Part shown: piece after piece, positions 1 through 9,063 of the stretch | Layout: each line of letters begins with the position of its first letter | How positions within the stretch are numbered: the first letter of the stretch is position 1 | Origin: WHSW01 sp963842795 | Lineage (GTDB): Bacteria; Actinomycetota; Thermoleophilia; Solirubrobacterales; 70-9 | Length of the DNA stretch: 64,000 nucleotides | Assembly: GCA_963842795.1 (NCBI GenBank) | Contig: CAWJHV010000038.1 | Coordinates: 186,001-250,000, forward strand | Direction: 5' to 3' | Notes under the pieces: generated by a model | What the model was told of the DNA's origin: nothing | The model's database searches: none | The model's input: the letters and a program-made list of their open reading frames with translations, nothing else | Made by a program: the position numbers and the translations under genes

Positions 1-763
1 GAGCGGAAGATGCCGGTGAGCGCGGCGCACACGGCGATGAACGCGTCGCGCGCGAAGGAGGTGATGACACCCAGCGTCAGCGGGACGTCCGCGTCCGCGG
101 GCTCGCGCAGGAACAGCCACCAGAGGCCGTAGACGAGCAGCGGGATCCCGGCGACCCAGAGGCTCCGCCACCTCGAGGGCCGCTCGAGGACGCAGATCAT
201 CATCTGCGGCGGCGACCAAGGCCAGGCCGATCGGATGCAAGATCACCGCCAGCGTGCCGAGCGCGCAGGCCACGATCTTCGCCGCGCCGGTCGCGGTCGT
301 CGAAGCGCCAGCAGCATCCCCAGGCCTGCGAAGATCCGAGCTGAGCGGGCACGCGGGCCGGGACTGCGACGCCTCGGCGCCGCCGCCGAAGAACAGCAGC
401 AGGATTCGCGCACGGCAGCGCCAGCGCGAGCGGGGCGCGACGCCGCGCCAGGCGAGAAAGAGCCCGGCGGCGAGCACGAGCAGGGCGACGCCGAGGACGC
501 GGTACGGCAGGTAGGAGATCTGCGCCGAACACCCCGGCGACGGCGCCGTAGATCAGGGTCGGCGCCGCGATCAGGTACTTCTGGGCGGGCGGCTCGAACA
601 GGGCCTGGCCGAGCGGTTGCTCGGCGAGCCGGTAGAGCATCCCGAGCTCGTCGCCGGAGAACACCGTTCCGCGCGATGCGACCAGGATCACGATCGCGGC
701 GGCGATCGCGGCGGCGCCGAAGATGGCCCAAGCGATCGACAGCCTCTGAACCTGCCCGGCCAC
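1..763 (-). CDS. Polytopic membrane protein, GT-C glycosyltransferase-like (partial, frameshifted)
   Basis: The N-terminus begins at the ATG ending at 763 and the gene runs off the left edge. A first membrane helix (about residues 10-29) is followed by an extracytoplasmic FSGDE segment and a second hydrophobic segment near residue 75. An acidic pair just after the first helix is typical of ArnT/PMT-type GT-C glycosyltransferases, but too little is visible to be sure. Near 525 the frame breaks: hydrophobic coding continues in another frame (SYLPYRVLGVALLVL, later ILLLFFGGGAEA). This suggests a sequence error rather than decay. It follows the acyltransferase on the same strand. Function and substrate are unknown. 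Confidence 0.45.
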
Positions 764-799
764 GCGGGCGAGGATATTTCACCGTCAACGCGTTTCCGG

Positions 800-1517
800 T
801 CAACGACGGGTGCCCGGCGGCGGCACGCGCGGAGGCTCGGCGCATGGTCGGGTCGCTCGGCACGTCCCGCCCGCATGCCTGTCGCGGCAGCGGTCGTCCT
901 GCTCGCGCTGCTGCTCGCCGCGGGCCTGGGTTTCGGGCCGGCGATCGTCCGCGGGACGCCCGCGCGCAGCTCGTCGAGCAGCCGGGCGGCGAAGTCGGTG
1001 TGGTCCTCGCCGGGGCGATAATCGCCGTCGGCGGGGAGGCTGAAGCGCACGCTGACCCGGGGGCGCTTCGGAAAGCGCACGTAGTCGGTGGTCCCGGAGA
1101 CCGCGACGAGCACGATCCGGCTCTCGGGCACCGCCGCGGCGAGGTGGCCGATGCCGCTGCGCGCACGCAGCTCGCGCCCGAGCGAACGGGTGCCCTCGGG
1201 GAAGACGCCGATGCAGGCGCCGGCGCGCAGCGCCTCGATCGCCTGGTCGAGCGCGCCGCGGTCGCCCTTGCCGCGCTCGATCGGGATCTGGCCCATGCCG
1301 TTGAGGATCGGCGCCAGCGGCCGCGGACGTCCCAGAGCGTCGACTTCGCCAGGGCGCGGATCTGGCGGCGGTGGCGCGCCGCGACGCCGACCGCGACCGG
1401 GTCCATGCTGGAGTCGTGGTTGCCGGCGATCAGCACCGGGCCCGAGCGCGGCAGCGCCTCGAGCCCCTCGACGTCCATCCGCCCCCACCACGCCGCGAAG
1501 GGCGCGCAGGCCGCCAT
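800..1517 (-). CDS. 1-acylglycerol-3-phosphate acyltransferase family protein (PlsC-like), frameshifted
   Basis: PlsC/LPLAT-type acyltransferases transfer an acyl group to a lysophospholipid at the membrane. Visible family blocks are the catalytic HX4D as NHDSSMD in the N-terminal quarter, an ALAKSTLWD segment, GQIPIERGKG, and FPEGTRS in the middle. The reading frame switches near 1320, between HX4D and GQIPIERG, and the C-terminus also appears shifted. A TGA ending at 800 gives a sensible stop, while the uncorrected frame would overrun the next gene. The start is set at ATG 1517, shortly after cysC. Reconstructed length is about 240 aa, normal for the family. Acyl and lipid specificity cannot be told. 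Confidence 0.72.
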
Positions 1518-1584
1518 CGCGACGCGATAGGTGCGGGTGAAGGGCTCGGGCTCGACCGGCGGGTCAGAGCCGGAGCCGCTGGCG

Positions 1585-2140
1585 CTAGGCGGCGACCGCG
1601 GCGGGGATGAGCTCCGCGCTCCTCGAGGTACGCGAGGATCTGCTGCGCCGACTCCTCCGGCGACTGCTGCTCGGTCTCGATCACGAGCTCCGGGTTCTCC
1701 GGCGGCTCGTACGGATCCGAGACGCCGGTGAACTCCTTGATCTCGCCGGAGCGCGCCTTCGCGTAGAGGCCCTTGACGTCGCGCTCCTCGCAGACCTCGA
1801 CCGAGGCCTTGACGTAGGCCTCGACGAAGCGGTCGCCCATCATCTGCGCGCGCCTCGTCGCGGATGTCGCTGTAGGGCGAGATCGCGGCGGTGATCACCG
1901 GGACCTCGTTGCGCGAGAGCAGGTTGGCGACGAAGGCGATCCGGCGGATGTTCGTGTCGCGGTCCTCCTTCGAGAAGCCGAGGCCCTTGGAGAGGTTCTC
2001 GCGGACGACGTCGCCGTCGAGCACCTCGAGCTTCGAGCCGCGCTTGCGCAGCTCCTTGACCAGGTGCGTGGTGATCGTGGACTTGCCCGAGCCCGAGAGC
2101 CCGGTGAACCAGAGGCAGAAGCCCTTTTCGTCTGAGACAT
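1585..2140 (-). CDS. cysC: Adenylyl-sulfate kinase (APS kinase), frameshifted
   Basis: CysC phosphorylates adenylyl sulfate (APS) to PAPS using ATP. The reconstructed protein has the P-loop GLSGSGKST near residue 17, then LDGDVVRENLSKGLGF and DRDTNIRRIAFVA, then ISPYSDIRDEAR, and ends in LIPAAVAA. Three breaks interrupt it. One is in a run of four A near 2122, where one more A restores MSQTKKGFCLWFTGL. The others are near 1848 and 1617. The ATG overlaps the sat stop by one base (TGATG), so the two are translationally coupled. Length after repair is about 184 aa, typical of a stand-alone APS kinase. Because an APS reductase is encoded upstream, the PAPS is probably used for sulfation rather than reduction (inference). 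Confidence 0.85.
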
Positions 2141-3223
2141 CAGATGCCCTCCTTGTAGGCGTCGATCAGGATCTCGGCAACCTCGTCCCTCGAGAACTCG
2201 TGCGGCGGCTTCTCGCCGGCCTCGAGCATCTCCCGCACCTTGGTCCCCGAGAGGAACAGGTGCGACTCCTGGGGATGCGGGCAGGTCTTCGCCGAGCCCA
2301 TCCCCTCGCACTCGTTGCACCAGAAGGTGTGCTCGAAGAACAGCGGCGTGATCCCGAGCTCGTCGGTGTCGATGTCGTCGAAGATCCGCTGCGCGTCGTA
2401 GGTGCCGTAGTAGTCGCCGACGCCCGCGTGGTCGCGCCCGACGATGAAGTGGGTGCAGCCGTAGTTGCGGCGGATGATCGCGTGGAGCACGGCCTCGCGC
2501 GGGCCGGCGTAATGCATCTTGCCGGGGTTGACCCCGAGCATCACGTGGTCCGGGTGGTAGTAGTTGTCCATCAGGACCTCGTAGCAGCGCATCCGCACGT
2601 CGGCCGGGATGTCGCCCTTCTTGGTCTCGCCGATCAGCGGATGGATGTAGAGGCCGTCGCAGATCTCGAGCGCGGCCTTGGTCAGGTACTCGTGCGCGCG
2701 GTGGATCGGGTTGCGGGTCTGGAAGGCGACGATCCGCTTCCAGCCGCGGTCGGCGAACGCCTGCTTCGACTCCTCGGTCGTCTGGTAGCGCTTCATGAAC
2801 GCTTCCTCGTGATCGGGGAGCGCGTCGACCTCGATCGGGCCGGCGATGCAGCGGGCGCCCTCCTCGCGGATCGCGGCGACGCCGGGATGCTCGTTGTCGG
2901 TGGTCCGGTAGACCTTCTCGGCCTCGAGCTCGACGTCCTTCTCGTAGATCTCCTCGACGGTGATCCGGCCGAGCGCCTTGCCGTTCGGGGCGCTGAGCTC
3001 GACCACGTCGCCGACCTCGCACTCGAGGTCGGTGGCGAGCGTGATCGGGATCGGCCAGATCTCGCCCGTGGTGAGGCGCATGTCGTTGCAGACGGACTTG
3101 GTCGGCGGAGCCCATGAAGCCGGTCAGCGGCGCGAAGCCGCCGTTTCCGAGCAGCTCGAAGTCGGAGGCCTGGCGGGTGCTCAGCTGCAGCGCCAGGGTC
3201 GCGGGGGCGGATGTCTCAGGCAC
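2140..3223 (-). CDS. sat: Sulfate adenylyltransferase (ATP sulfurylase), one frameshift
   Basis: Sat makes APS from sulfate and ATP, the first step of sulfate activation. The GTG start at 3223 has a GGAG ribosome site 11 bases upstream. The N-terminal PUA-like part contains GNGGFAPLTGFMGSAD. The catalytic domain has the QxRNPxHxxHE motif as QTRNPIHRAHE, GRDHAGVG, and a cysteine group (WCNEC, then C and H about ten residues on) like the zinc site of bacterial/archaeal Sat. A single extra C near 3102 separates the first ~38 codons from the 314-codon remainder. Removing it joins them seamlessly. The gene lies between cysH and cysC in the sulfur operon. Confidence 0.9.
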
Positions 3224-3318
3224 GTTCTTTGTTCTCCAGATTCGTGTCGGTCTTTCAGCCTGGCGAGGGTAGCGACTCGGGCTCAATCTTGAGCGAGCTG
3301 GGCAAGAAACGCCGCGTG

Positions 3319-4053
3319 CTAGCCGTGGATGCCGCACTCGGTGCGGTCGGTGCCGGCCCAGCGGCCGGCGCGCTCGCCGCGCGCCCTCGAGCGCGACCGT
3401 CGTGCAGGGCATGCATCCGATCGACGGATAGCCCTGGTCGTGAAGCGGGTTGTAGGGCACGTGGTGGTCCTTGATGTAGTTCCAGACTTGCTTTTCGTCC
3501 CAGTCGGCCAGCGGGTTGAGCTTCCAGAGCCCGAACCGCTCGTCCCAGCCGAACTTGGGCGCGTCGGCGCGAGTCTCCGAGTCGACCCTGCGGATTCCCG
3601 AGACCCAGCAGCTCGACCTCGTCGAGGGCCTCGCGCATCAGCTCGACCTTGCGGTCGGCGCAGCAGCCGTCGGGTCGAGGCCAGAGGCGCCGCGGCCGCT
3701 CCGAGCGTTCGGCGATCCGCTCGAACTCGATCCCGTAGCGCTCGGCGAGCGCGTCGCGCGTCGCGTAGGTCTCCGGGAACAGCAGCCCGGTGTCGACGTA
3801 GAAGAACCGCGCCTCAGGCTCGATCCGTGCGCCATGTCGACGATCACCGAGCTGGTCTTCTGAAACGAGACGGCGAAGCGCAGGTCGGGGTGGAAGCGCT
3901 CGATCGCCCAGGCGATCGAGTCCTCGGCGCTCAGCGCTCGACCTCGGCGCTCGACGGTCGCGCGGTCGACCGCCTCGCGGATCGGCGGCGTGGCCGTTCC
4001 GTTGCCATTGCCGCGGGTCGAGCGGCGGGGTGCGGGAGCACGAAGCCGCTCAT
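3319..4053 (-). CDS. cysH: Assimilatory APS reductase, 4Fe-4S type, frameshifted
   Basis: This enzyme reduces adenylyl sulfate to sulfite with thioredoxin. The four-cysteine iron-sulfur signature that separates APS from PAPS reductases is present: DGCCADRKVEL in the middle and GCMPC near the C-terminus. The C-terminal catalytic cysteine is in the final ECGIHG. Other blocks are VSFQKTSSVIVDMA and KQVWNYIKDHHVPYNPLHD. The frame breaks about four times (near 3995, 3830, 3605 and 3385), all explicable as single-base indels. The ATG at 4053 overlaps the stop of the upstream reductase (ATGA). The TAG ends at 3319, about 95 bases before sat. The assignment rests on motifs and is firm despite the broken frame. 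Confidence 0.85.
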
Positions 4054-5940
4054 ACGGCGCACTCGCCCTCGCCGCGCTCGACCTTGTAGGGCTCGGAGCG
4101 GTTCCAGTCGATGAACTGGTTCATCGTCTCGAGGCTGAACTCGGCCGGCAGGGTGAGCTCCTTGACCTCCGGCCTCGAAGCGCTCGGTGCCGACCCGCTC
4201 GACGAAGTCGTTGAACTCCTCGCCGTCGTTGCGCTCGGCCTCGTAGAGGCGCAGCCAGCGCTCGACCGCGTCGGGCACGCGCTTGGCGGGCAGCCGCGCC
4301 TTCAGCCGGTGGCCGTAGATGACCTCGCCGCCCTCGTAGTTGCCGCCGAGGTGGGGGATGTAGGCGGGCATCGTCCGGCCGCCGACCTTGAGCGAGGCGC
4401 CGTAGAAGCCGATGTTGGCGATGTGGTGCTGGCTGCAGCCGTTCGGGCAGCCGGACATCTTGATGTGGACGCGCTTGGTCAGCGGATCGGTGATCTCCAT
4501 CGACTCGATCCGCTCCTGGACGGCGCGGTTGAGGCCCATCGAGCTGGTGATCCCGAGCTTGCAGCTGTCGGTGCCGGGGCAGGAGACGACGTCGGTGATC
4601 TCGTCGGCGCCGGCGTCGCCGAGCCCGAGCTCGCCGAGCCGCTGCCAGACGTCGTAGACGGCCTCGTCGCGAACCCAGCGCAGGACGAAGTTCTGATGGA
4701 CGGTCGTGCGGGCCGAGCCGCCGGTGTACTCGCGCATGATCTGGCCGAGGCCGCGGAACTGCTCCGGGGTCAGGTCGCCGCGGGTGATCTTGACCTCGAC
4801 CGTGCAGAAGCCCTCCTGGCGCTGCGGGCTGACGTTCGCCTCGCGGAAGCGGTCGAACTCGGAGCCGTCGCCGTTCGGGCTCGCGGCGCTCGCCGGCGGC
4901 GGCCGGGGCGTTGGCCTCCTCGTCGATCACGTAGACGAGGTGGTCGATCGAGAAGTCGCGCTCGGCGACCCAGTCGCCCTCGAGCTCCTCCTCGACCATC
5001 TCGCGGAAGGCGTCGATGCCGATCTTGTCGATCAGCACCTTGATCCGGGCGCGGGCGCGGTTGACGCGCAGCCACTCCTGGCGGTCGAAGATCCGGAAGC
5101 ACGGCCTCGGAGACCTTCAGGTAGTCGCCGTTGTCGAGCTCGACGAAGTCGTAGAGCGTCGGGGCGACCCGGGGCATGATCGAGGTGCCGCCGCCGACCC
5201 GGATCTCGACCCCGCGGACGCCGTCGCGCTCGCGCGGGATGAAGCCGATGTCGTGGATGCCGGTGATCGCGACGTCCTCGTCGGTCGCCGTGAACGCCGT
5301 CTTGATCTTGCGCGGCATCAGCTGCGTCGTCGGGTGGCGGACGAAGTAGCGCACGTAGGCGGCGGCGTAGGGGGTGATGTCGAAGAGCTCGCCCTCGCTG
5401 ACGCCGGCCCACGGGTCGCCGGTGACGTTGCGGACCGTGTTGCCGCAGCCCTCGCGCGAGGAGAGGCCCGACGTCGGAGATCTCGCGGATCAACTTCGCG
5501 GCGTCGGGGAGCGGGACGTGGTGGATCTGGATGTTCTGGCGGGTCGTGATGTGGCCCTTGTTCAGCGGCGCGTACTTCTCGATCACGTCGGCGAAGGCGT
5601 CCATCTGCTCGGGCGTGACGCCGCCCATCGGCAGCTTCATGCGGATCATCTGGACGTCGGGCTGGCGCTGGCCGTAGACGCCCTGCTTGAGGCGGAAGCC
5701 GATGAACTGGTCCTCGGCTGTCTCGCCGTCGAGGAACTTGCCGGCCTCGGTGTCGAAGTCGTCGAACTCGCGCTCGAGGATCGGGATCACGTGCCCGGGG
5801 ACGTTCTCGTAGACCTCGGGGTTGGTCGAGCGAGCCGAGCTTGCCCTTGCCCTTCTGGGGCTTGGGGTGGTCGACGTCGAGCTTGTGCTCGGCGCGATCC
5901 GCTCCTCGGCGGTCGCCTCCGGGGCGGCGGTCGGCTCCAT
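4050..5940 (-). CDS. sir: Ferredoxin-dependent sulfite/nitrite reductase (siroheme, 4Fe-4S), multiply frameshifted
   Basis: This is a six-electron siroheme reductase. The two cysteine pairs for the coupled 4Fe-4S/siroheme are CPGTDSC and GCPNGCSQHH in the C-terminal half. N-terminal blocks include QFIGFRLKQGVYGQRQ, PDVQMIRMKLPMGG, HITTRQNIQIHHVPL, and EGCGNTVRNVTGDP. The direct link to cysH/sat/cysC argues for sulfite rather than nitrite as substrate, as in the mycobacterial nirA-cysH arrangement. The frame breaks near 5895, 5830, 5465, 5097, 4890 and 4172. In the five most downstream cases removing one base restores the family sequence. Repaired length is about 628 aa. The ATG at 5940 lies 8 bases after a TAATAT box, so the transcript is probably leaderless. 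Confidence 0.85.
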
Positions 5941-5948
5941 GCGCGGAG

Positions 5949-5985
5949 ATATTACACAAATCCCGATTGGGATTAGGGTATTTAG
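5949..5985 (-). promoter_or_regulatory. Promoter and candidate operator of the sulfur operon
   Basis: On the minus strand a TAATAT -10 box (5949-5954) sits 8 bases before the ATG of the reductase, leaving essentially no leader. Immediately upstream, 5959-5974 is an inverted repeat with arms AATCCC and GGGATT around four bases. It occupies the spacer/-35 region, where a bound repressor would block RNA polymerase. The regulator is not in the window; a cysteine- or sulfide-responsive factor is an inference from the operon content. Confidence 0.5.
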
Positions 5986-6028
5986 GCGGCGCGGCCCGGG
6001 CCTGGAGCCCGGCCGCGCGCGTCGATGC

Positions 6029-6238
6029 TCAGTCGACGTCGGTGTCCTCGATCAGGAACGCGACCCGGACGTGGGCGCGGTACTCGTCGAGGTTCTCGCC
6101 GCGGATCCCGGTCGAGACGATGTCGACCGCGCGGATGTTGCGCAGCGACGACTGCGCCTGGGTCAGCGCCTGCTTGGCGGCGTCGTCGGTCGAGGTCTTC
6201 GAGCTCCCGACCAGCTCGATGATCTTCACTACGGCCAC
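6029..6238 (-). CDS. Dodecin family flavin-binding protein
   Basis: Dodecins form twelve-subunit shells that bind and buffer flavins. This 69-aa protein has the family pattern VVKIIELVGSSKTS at the start, a helix with AAKQALTQAQSSLRNI, and the C-terminal strands IVSTG, YRAHVRVAFLIED. The GTG start at 6238 was chosen because GGAGAG lies 4-5 bases upstream and the protein then begins just before the first strand. A second dodecin of different sequence is at 18185-18397. It lies between the sulfur operon and a carboxylase-epsilon-like small gene on the same strand. No frameshift is seen. Confidence 0.88.
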   Translation of the reverse strand: MAVVKIIELVGSSKTSTDDAAKQALTQAQSSLRNIRAVDIVSTGIRGENLDEYRAHVRVAFLIEDTDVD

Positions 6239-6297
6239 GGTCTCTCCTCCTCGGCGATCGCCGGCGGACCGGCCGTGGCGTGGCCGGTGGAGGTGTT

Positions 6298-6537
6298 CTA
6301 TCGCGGCGCGTGCCCCCATGCGGAGCCGCTGACCTGGCGGGCCGCGATCCCCTCCTCGAGCGCGGCCCGCTGCCAGGCGCTCTGCGCCGGCGGCCGCGGC
6401 GCGGCGCCGGGGCCGTGTCGGCGAGGAACTGCTCCAGCGCGGCGACGATCGCCGCCGCCTCGCTCGGCGAGGCGGCGCTGCGAGACCAGCTCGATCCGCG
6501 GCCGCGGCGGCCGGCGCTTGCCGTTGCGGGCGCTCAT
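6298..6537 (-). CDS. Small acyl-CoA carboxylase epsilon-like protein (two frameshifts)
   Basis: After correcting single-base breaks near 6483 and 6408 the product is about 80 aa. It has a basic N-terminus (MSARNGKRRPPRPRIELVS), a helix ASPSEAAAIVAALEQFLAD, a Pro/Ala linker, and a QSAWQRAALEEGIAARQ end. That architecture (basic start, EEAAAIVAAL helix, short W-RAAL tail) resembles the small epsilon-type subunits associated with actinobacterial acyl-CoA carboxylases. It would be an accessory subunit, not an enzyme. The carboxyltransferase gene lies 20 kb away at 26504-28072. A TAGATT box 9 bases before the ATG suggests leaderless transcription. Family assignment is tentative. Confidence 0.4.
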   Translation of the reverse strand: MSARNGKRRPPRPRIELVSQRRLAERGGGDRRRAGAVPRRHGPGAAPRPPAQSAWQRAALEEGIAARQVSGSAWGHAPR

Positions 6538-6546
6538 CGCCGCCGA

Positions 6547-6556
6547 AATCTAACCT
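6547..6556. promoter_or_regulatory. Overlapping divergent -10 elements
   Basis: The ten bases AATCTAACCT hold a minus-strand TAGATT (6547-6552, 9 bases from the ATG at 6537) and a plus-strand TAACCT (6551-6556, 8 bases from the ATG at 6565). The two start codons are only 27 bases apart, so both genes would be leaderless and their promoters mutually exclusive. This is read from spacing alone. Confidence 0.4.
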
Positions 6557-6564
6557 GACGCCCG

Positions 6565-7514
6565 ATGACGGAGGTCCCGGTCTTCGATCCCGAGGCCGTG
6601 CTGGCGGCGGTCTCGCCGGCCGAGGCGATCGAGCGCACCCGGACCGCGTTCGAGCGCCACGCGGCCGGGAGTGGGTGATGCCGGCGAAGGTCTACGTCGA
6701 CGCCCCGCCCGACGGCGACTTCCGCGCGATGCCCGCGCGCGGCGACGGCCTGGCGACGCTCAAGTGGGTGACCTCGTTCCCCGCGCAACCCCGAGCGCGG
6801 GCTGCCGGTGGTCGCCGGCGCGCTGCTGGTCTCCAGCGCCGAGACCGGCGAGCTGCTCGCGATCATGGACTGCGCCGCGATCACCTCGCTGCGCACCGGC
6901 GCCGCCGCGGCGGTCTCGGCGCAGGCCCTGGCCCGCGCGGACGCGGGCACGGTCGGCTGATCGGCTGCGGCGTCAACGGCGCCTGGGCGGCGCGCTGTCT
7001 CGCCGCCGCCGGCTACGGGCCGGGCGTCTGCTTCGACCCGCGCGCCGAGGCGGCCGAGGCGCTCGCCGCCGAGCTCGGCTGGGGCGCCGGGCACGCGCGA
7101 GAGGCGGCCGCGGCCGGACGTCGTCGTCACGGTCACCCCGGCCGACGCGCCGGTGATCGCCGCCGCCGACCTGCGGCCGGGCCAGCACCTGGCCGTGCTC
7201 GGCGCCGACGCCCACGGCAAGGCCGAGGTCGAGCTCGCGGCGTTCGCGCGCTGCCGGCTCTTCTGCGACGAGTGGGAGCAGGCCTCGAAGGGGGGCGAGC
7301 TCTCGGGCGCGGTCGGCGCCGGGGCGGTCGAGCGCGAGGAGGTGACCGAGATCGGCGACGTGCTGCTCGGCGCGCGCGCCGGGCCGCCGCGGCGACGGAC
7401 GAGATCACGCTGTTCGACTCGACCGGCCTCGCGATCCAGGACCTCGGGATCGCGCTCGCGGTGCTCGAGGCCCAGCGCGAGGGCCGGGTCGAGGCGCCGA
7501 CGGTCTCGCTCTAG
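6565..7514 (+). CDS. Ornithine cyclodeaminase / mu-crystallin family dehydrogenase, frameshifted
   Basis: Members are NAD(P)-dependent: ornithine cyclodeaminase, alanine dehydrogenase or imine reductases. The reconstructed protein of about 315 aa reads VFDPEAVLAAVSPAEAIE, then VMPAKVYVD, FRAMPAR, LKWVTSFPRNPERGLP, ALLVSSAETGELLAIMD and ITSLRTGAAAAVSAQ. The nucleotide-binding LIGCGVNG follows, then DVVVTVTPADAPV and a C-terminal DEITLFDSTGLAIQDL. Five frame breaks (near 6668, 6783, 6957, 7115, 7383) are single-base insertions or deletions. The start ATG at 6565 follows a TAACCT box by 8 bases. It is divergent from the epsilon-like gene. The family cannot be resolved to one substrate. The nearby polyamine cluster makes an amino-acid role plausible (inference). 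Confidence 0.75.
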
Positions 7515-8739
7515 GCCGGGCGGCCGCCGGGTCGGCGAGCTCGCGGGCGACCGCCTCGGCGAGGTCGGCCGCGCAGGCGACCGTCTTGTAGCGGAGGCGC
7601 TCCGGGGTGTCGCTGGGCTGGTGGTAGTTGGAGAGGCCCTTGTGGCGGTTGAGCGAGGCGAAGCAGGCGGTCGGGATCCCCATCCGGCTCGGGATCACCG
7701 AGTCGGTGCTCGAGCGGGCGCGCATCCCGCGCCGCATCGGGATCCCCTCGCGGTCGGCGACCCGGGCGCAGAGGTCGCGCAGCCCGCGGTCGAAGTAGTC
7801 CTCCATCACCATCGTGCCCTCGCCCTCGAGCATCGCCAGCTCCGGCGAGCCGACGGTGTCGAAGTTGAGCAGCCAGGTGCGCTCGCGGTCGAGCGCCGCC
7901 AGGTGGCGGCGGGCGAAGCCGTAGATGCCGCCCTGGAGCACCTCCTCGGCGCCGCAGGAGGCGAGGATCACGCGCAGGCCGCGGACGGGGCGCTCGCGCA
8001 GCGCCTCGGCGACCGAGACCAGCACCGCGACGGCGCTCAGGTTGTCGTTGGCGCCGGGCACGACCGGGCTGCGGGCGATGTCGGCGAGCGGCGCGGTCGA
8101 CAGCGCGCAGAGCGCGGCCCGGCGGCGGCCAGCCCGCGGCGCCGGGTCGCCGCGCCGGCGGCGACCATCGCCGGCGCGGCGACCGCGGCCCACCACTGCG
8201 GGATCGAGGTGTCGATGCGCTCGATCACCCCCGGGAACCAGTCGACGAGCTTGCGCTGCAGGGTCTGGTCGAAGGCGATGCCGGTGCGGGCGGCGTCGTG
8301 GTGGGCCATCAGCACCAGGGTGCGCTCGGCGCCCGGGTCGCCGAGCTCGGCGACGACGTTCCAGGTCGTCTTGCGGGCCGCGGCCCGCCGCGCGGGGCGG
8401 AACCCGTTCGAGACCTCGTCGGCGATCAGGGCCGCCGGCGGCGCCCGCCGGCGATCCCGAGCGCCCGGCGCCGCCCGCCGAGCGCGGCCAGGCCGGAGAG
8501 CGCTCCGGCCGCGGCCATCGCGGCGATCAGCGGCGCGAAGCCGTCGAGGAACTCCTCCTCGTCGACCCGCGCCCGCGCGCCGGCTCGCGTGAGCCGGTCG
8601 GCGATCCACTGGGCCGCCTCGCGCTCGCCCTCGGAGCCGGCGAGCCGCTCGAGCGGCGCCAGCGCCTCGACCACCTCGCGCAGGGTCTCGTCGAGGCGCG
8701 GGTCTCGACGCCCTCGGTGAGCACGGCGTTGGTTCGCAT
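7511..8739 (-). CDS. M28-family zinc metallopeptidase, membrane associated, frameshifted
   Basis: Di-zinc aminopeptidase-type fold. Metal ligands are recognisable in order: MAHHDAA (His and a supporting Asp), GANDNLSAVAVL (bridging Asp), GAEEV (catalytic Glu and ligand Glu), NFDTVGS (Asp) and SNYHQPSDTPE (His). The N-terminal part, ALAPLERLAGSEGEREAAQWI, matches the substrate-side region of M28 proteins. Two alanine-rich hydrophobic stretches (near residues 65-85 and 155-175) may be membrane segments inserted between the N-terminal and catalytic halves. Breaks occur near 8695, 8443 and 8125. The stop is uncertain; a TAG ending at 7511 fits if one more indel exists. The start follows a TAGGCT box by 9 bases. 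Substrate unknown. Confidence 0.7.
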
Positions 8740-9063
8740 CGGCGGCGGAGCCTATCGGCGGGTAGCGGTGCGCTGTGTGAGCGCGTCTTTACCCGAACGC
8801 CCCGGCCGTGGCGAGGGCGCGGGCCGTTGCTTGGCAGGTAAGGGGTGGAGGTGTGTGGCGACGCGGGCGTTTGTGCCTCGACGCGCGCGTTCGTGTGGCG
8901 GGGCGTTACGGATCGCCGACGAGCGGCCGACTGGCGCATTCGCTCAATAGTCCATCGTTTTCGGCCACTCACGGGCACGTGGGCGCTTCGGCCTCGGGGG
9001 CGGACGTTTTTCGCCCGGCGCGGCCGGTTATCCCGAAACGAGGTTCCGATATTGTCCGGCGGG
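8740..9063. other. Intergenic region between divergent genes
   Basis: About 320 bases separate the M28 start from the CoA-transferase start. The only structure I can support is the promoter of the M28 gene (TAGGCT at 8749-8754, minus strand) and the operator/promoter of the CoA-transferase at 9034-9055. The middle part is GT-rich on the plus strand and shows no convincing ORF or RNA gene. Confidence 0.5.
9034..9055 (+). promoter_or_regulatory. IclR-type operator and -10 box of the CoA-transferase
   Basis: CGAAACGAGGTTCCG (9034-9048) is directly followed by TATTGT (9050-9055) and, 8 bases later, ATG 9064. The 15-mer is a near palindrome of the form GAAACNNNGTTCC. It recurs at 13254, 15721 and 17167, always just upstream of a gene of this cluster. 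The site would cover the -35/spacer region. Confidence 0.6.

Noticed and set aside
235..1530. Long plus-strand open frame (431 codons) at the left edge
   Set aside because: It is Arg-rich low-complexity sequence antisense to the acyltransferase and membrane protein genes, which carry real family motifs.
243..2024. 593-codon minus-strand open frame as one fusion protein
   Set aside because: It joins pieces of cysC, the PlsC-like gene and out-of-frame sequence only because frameshifts removed stops; each piece matches a separate family.
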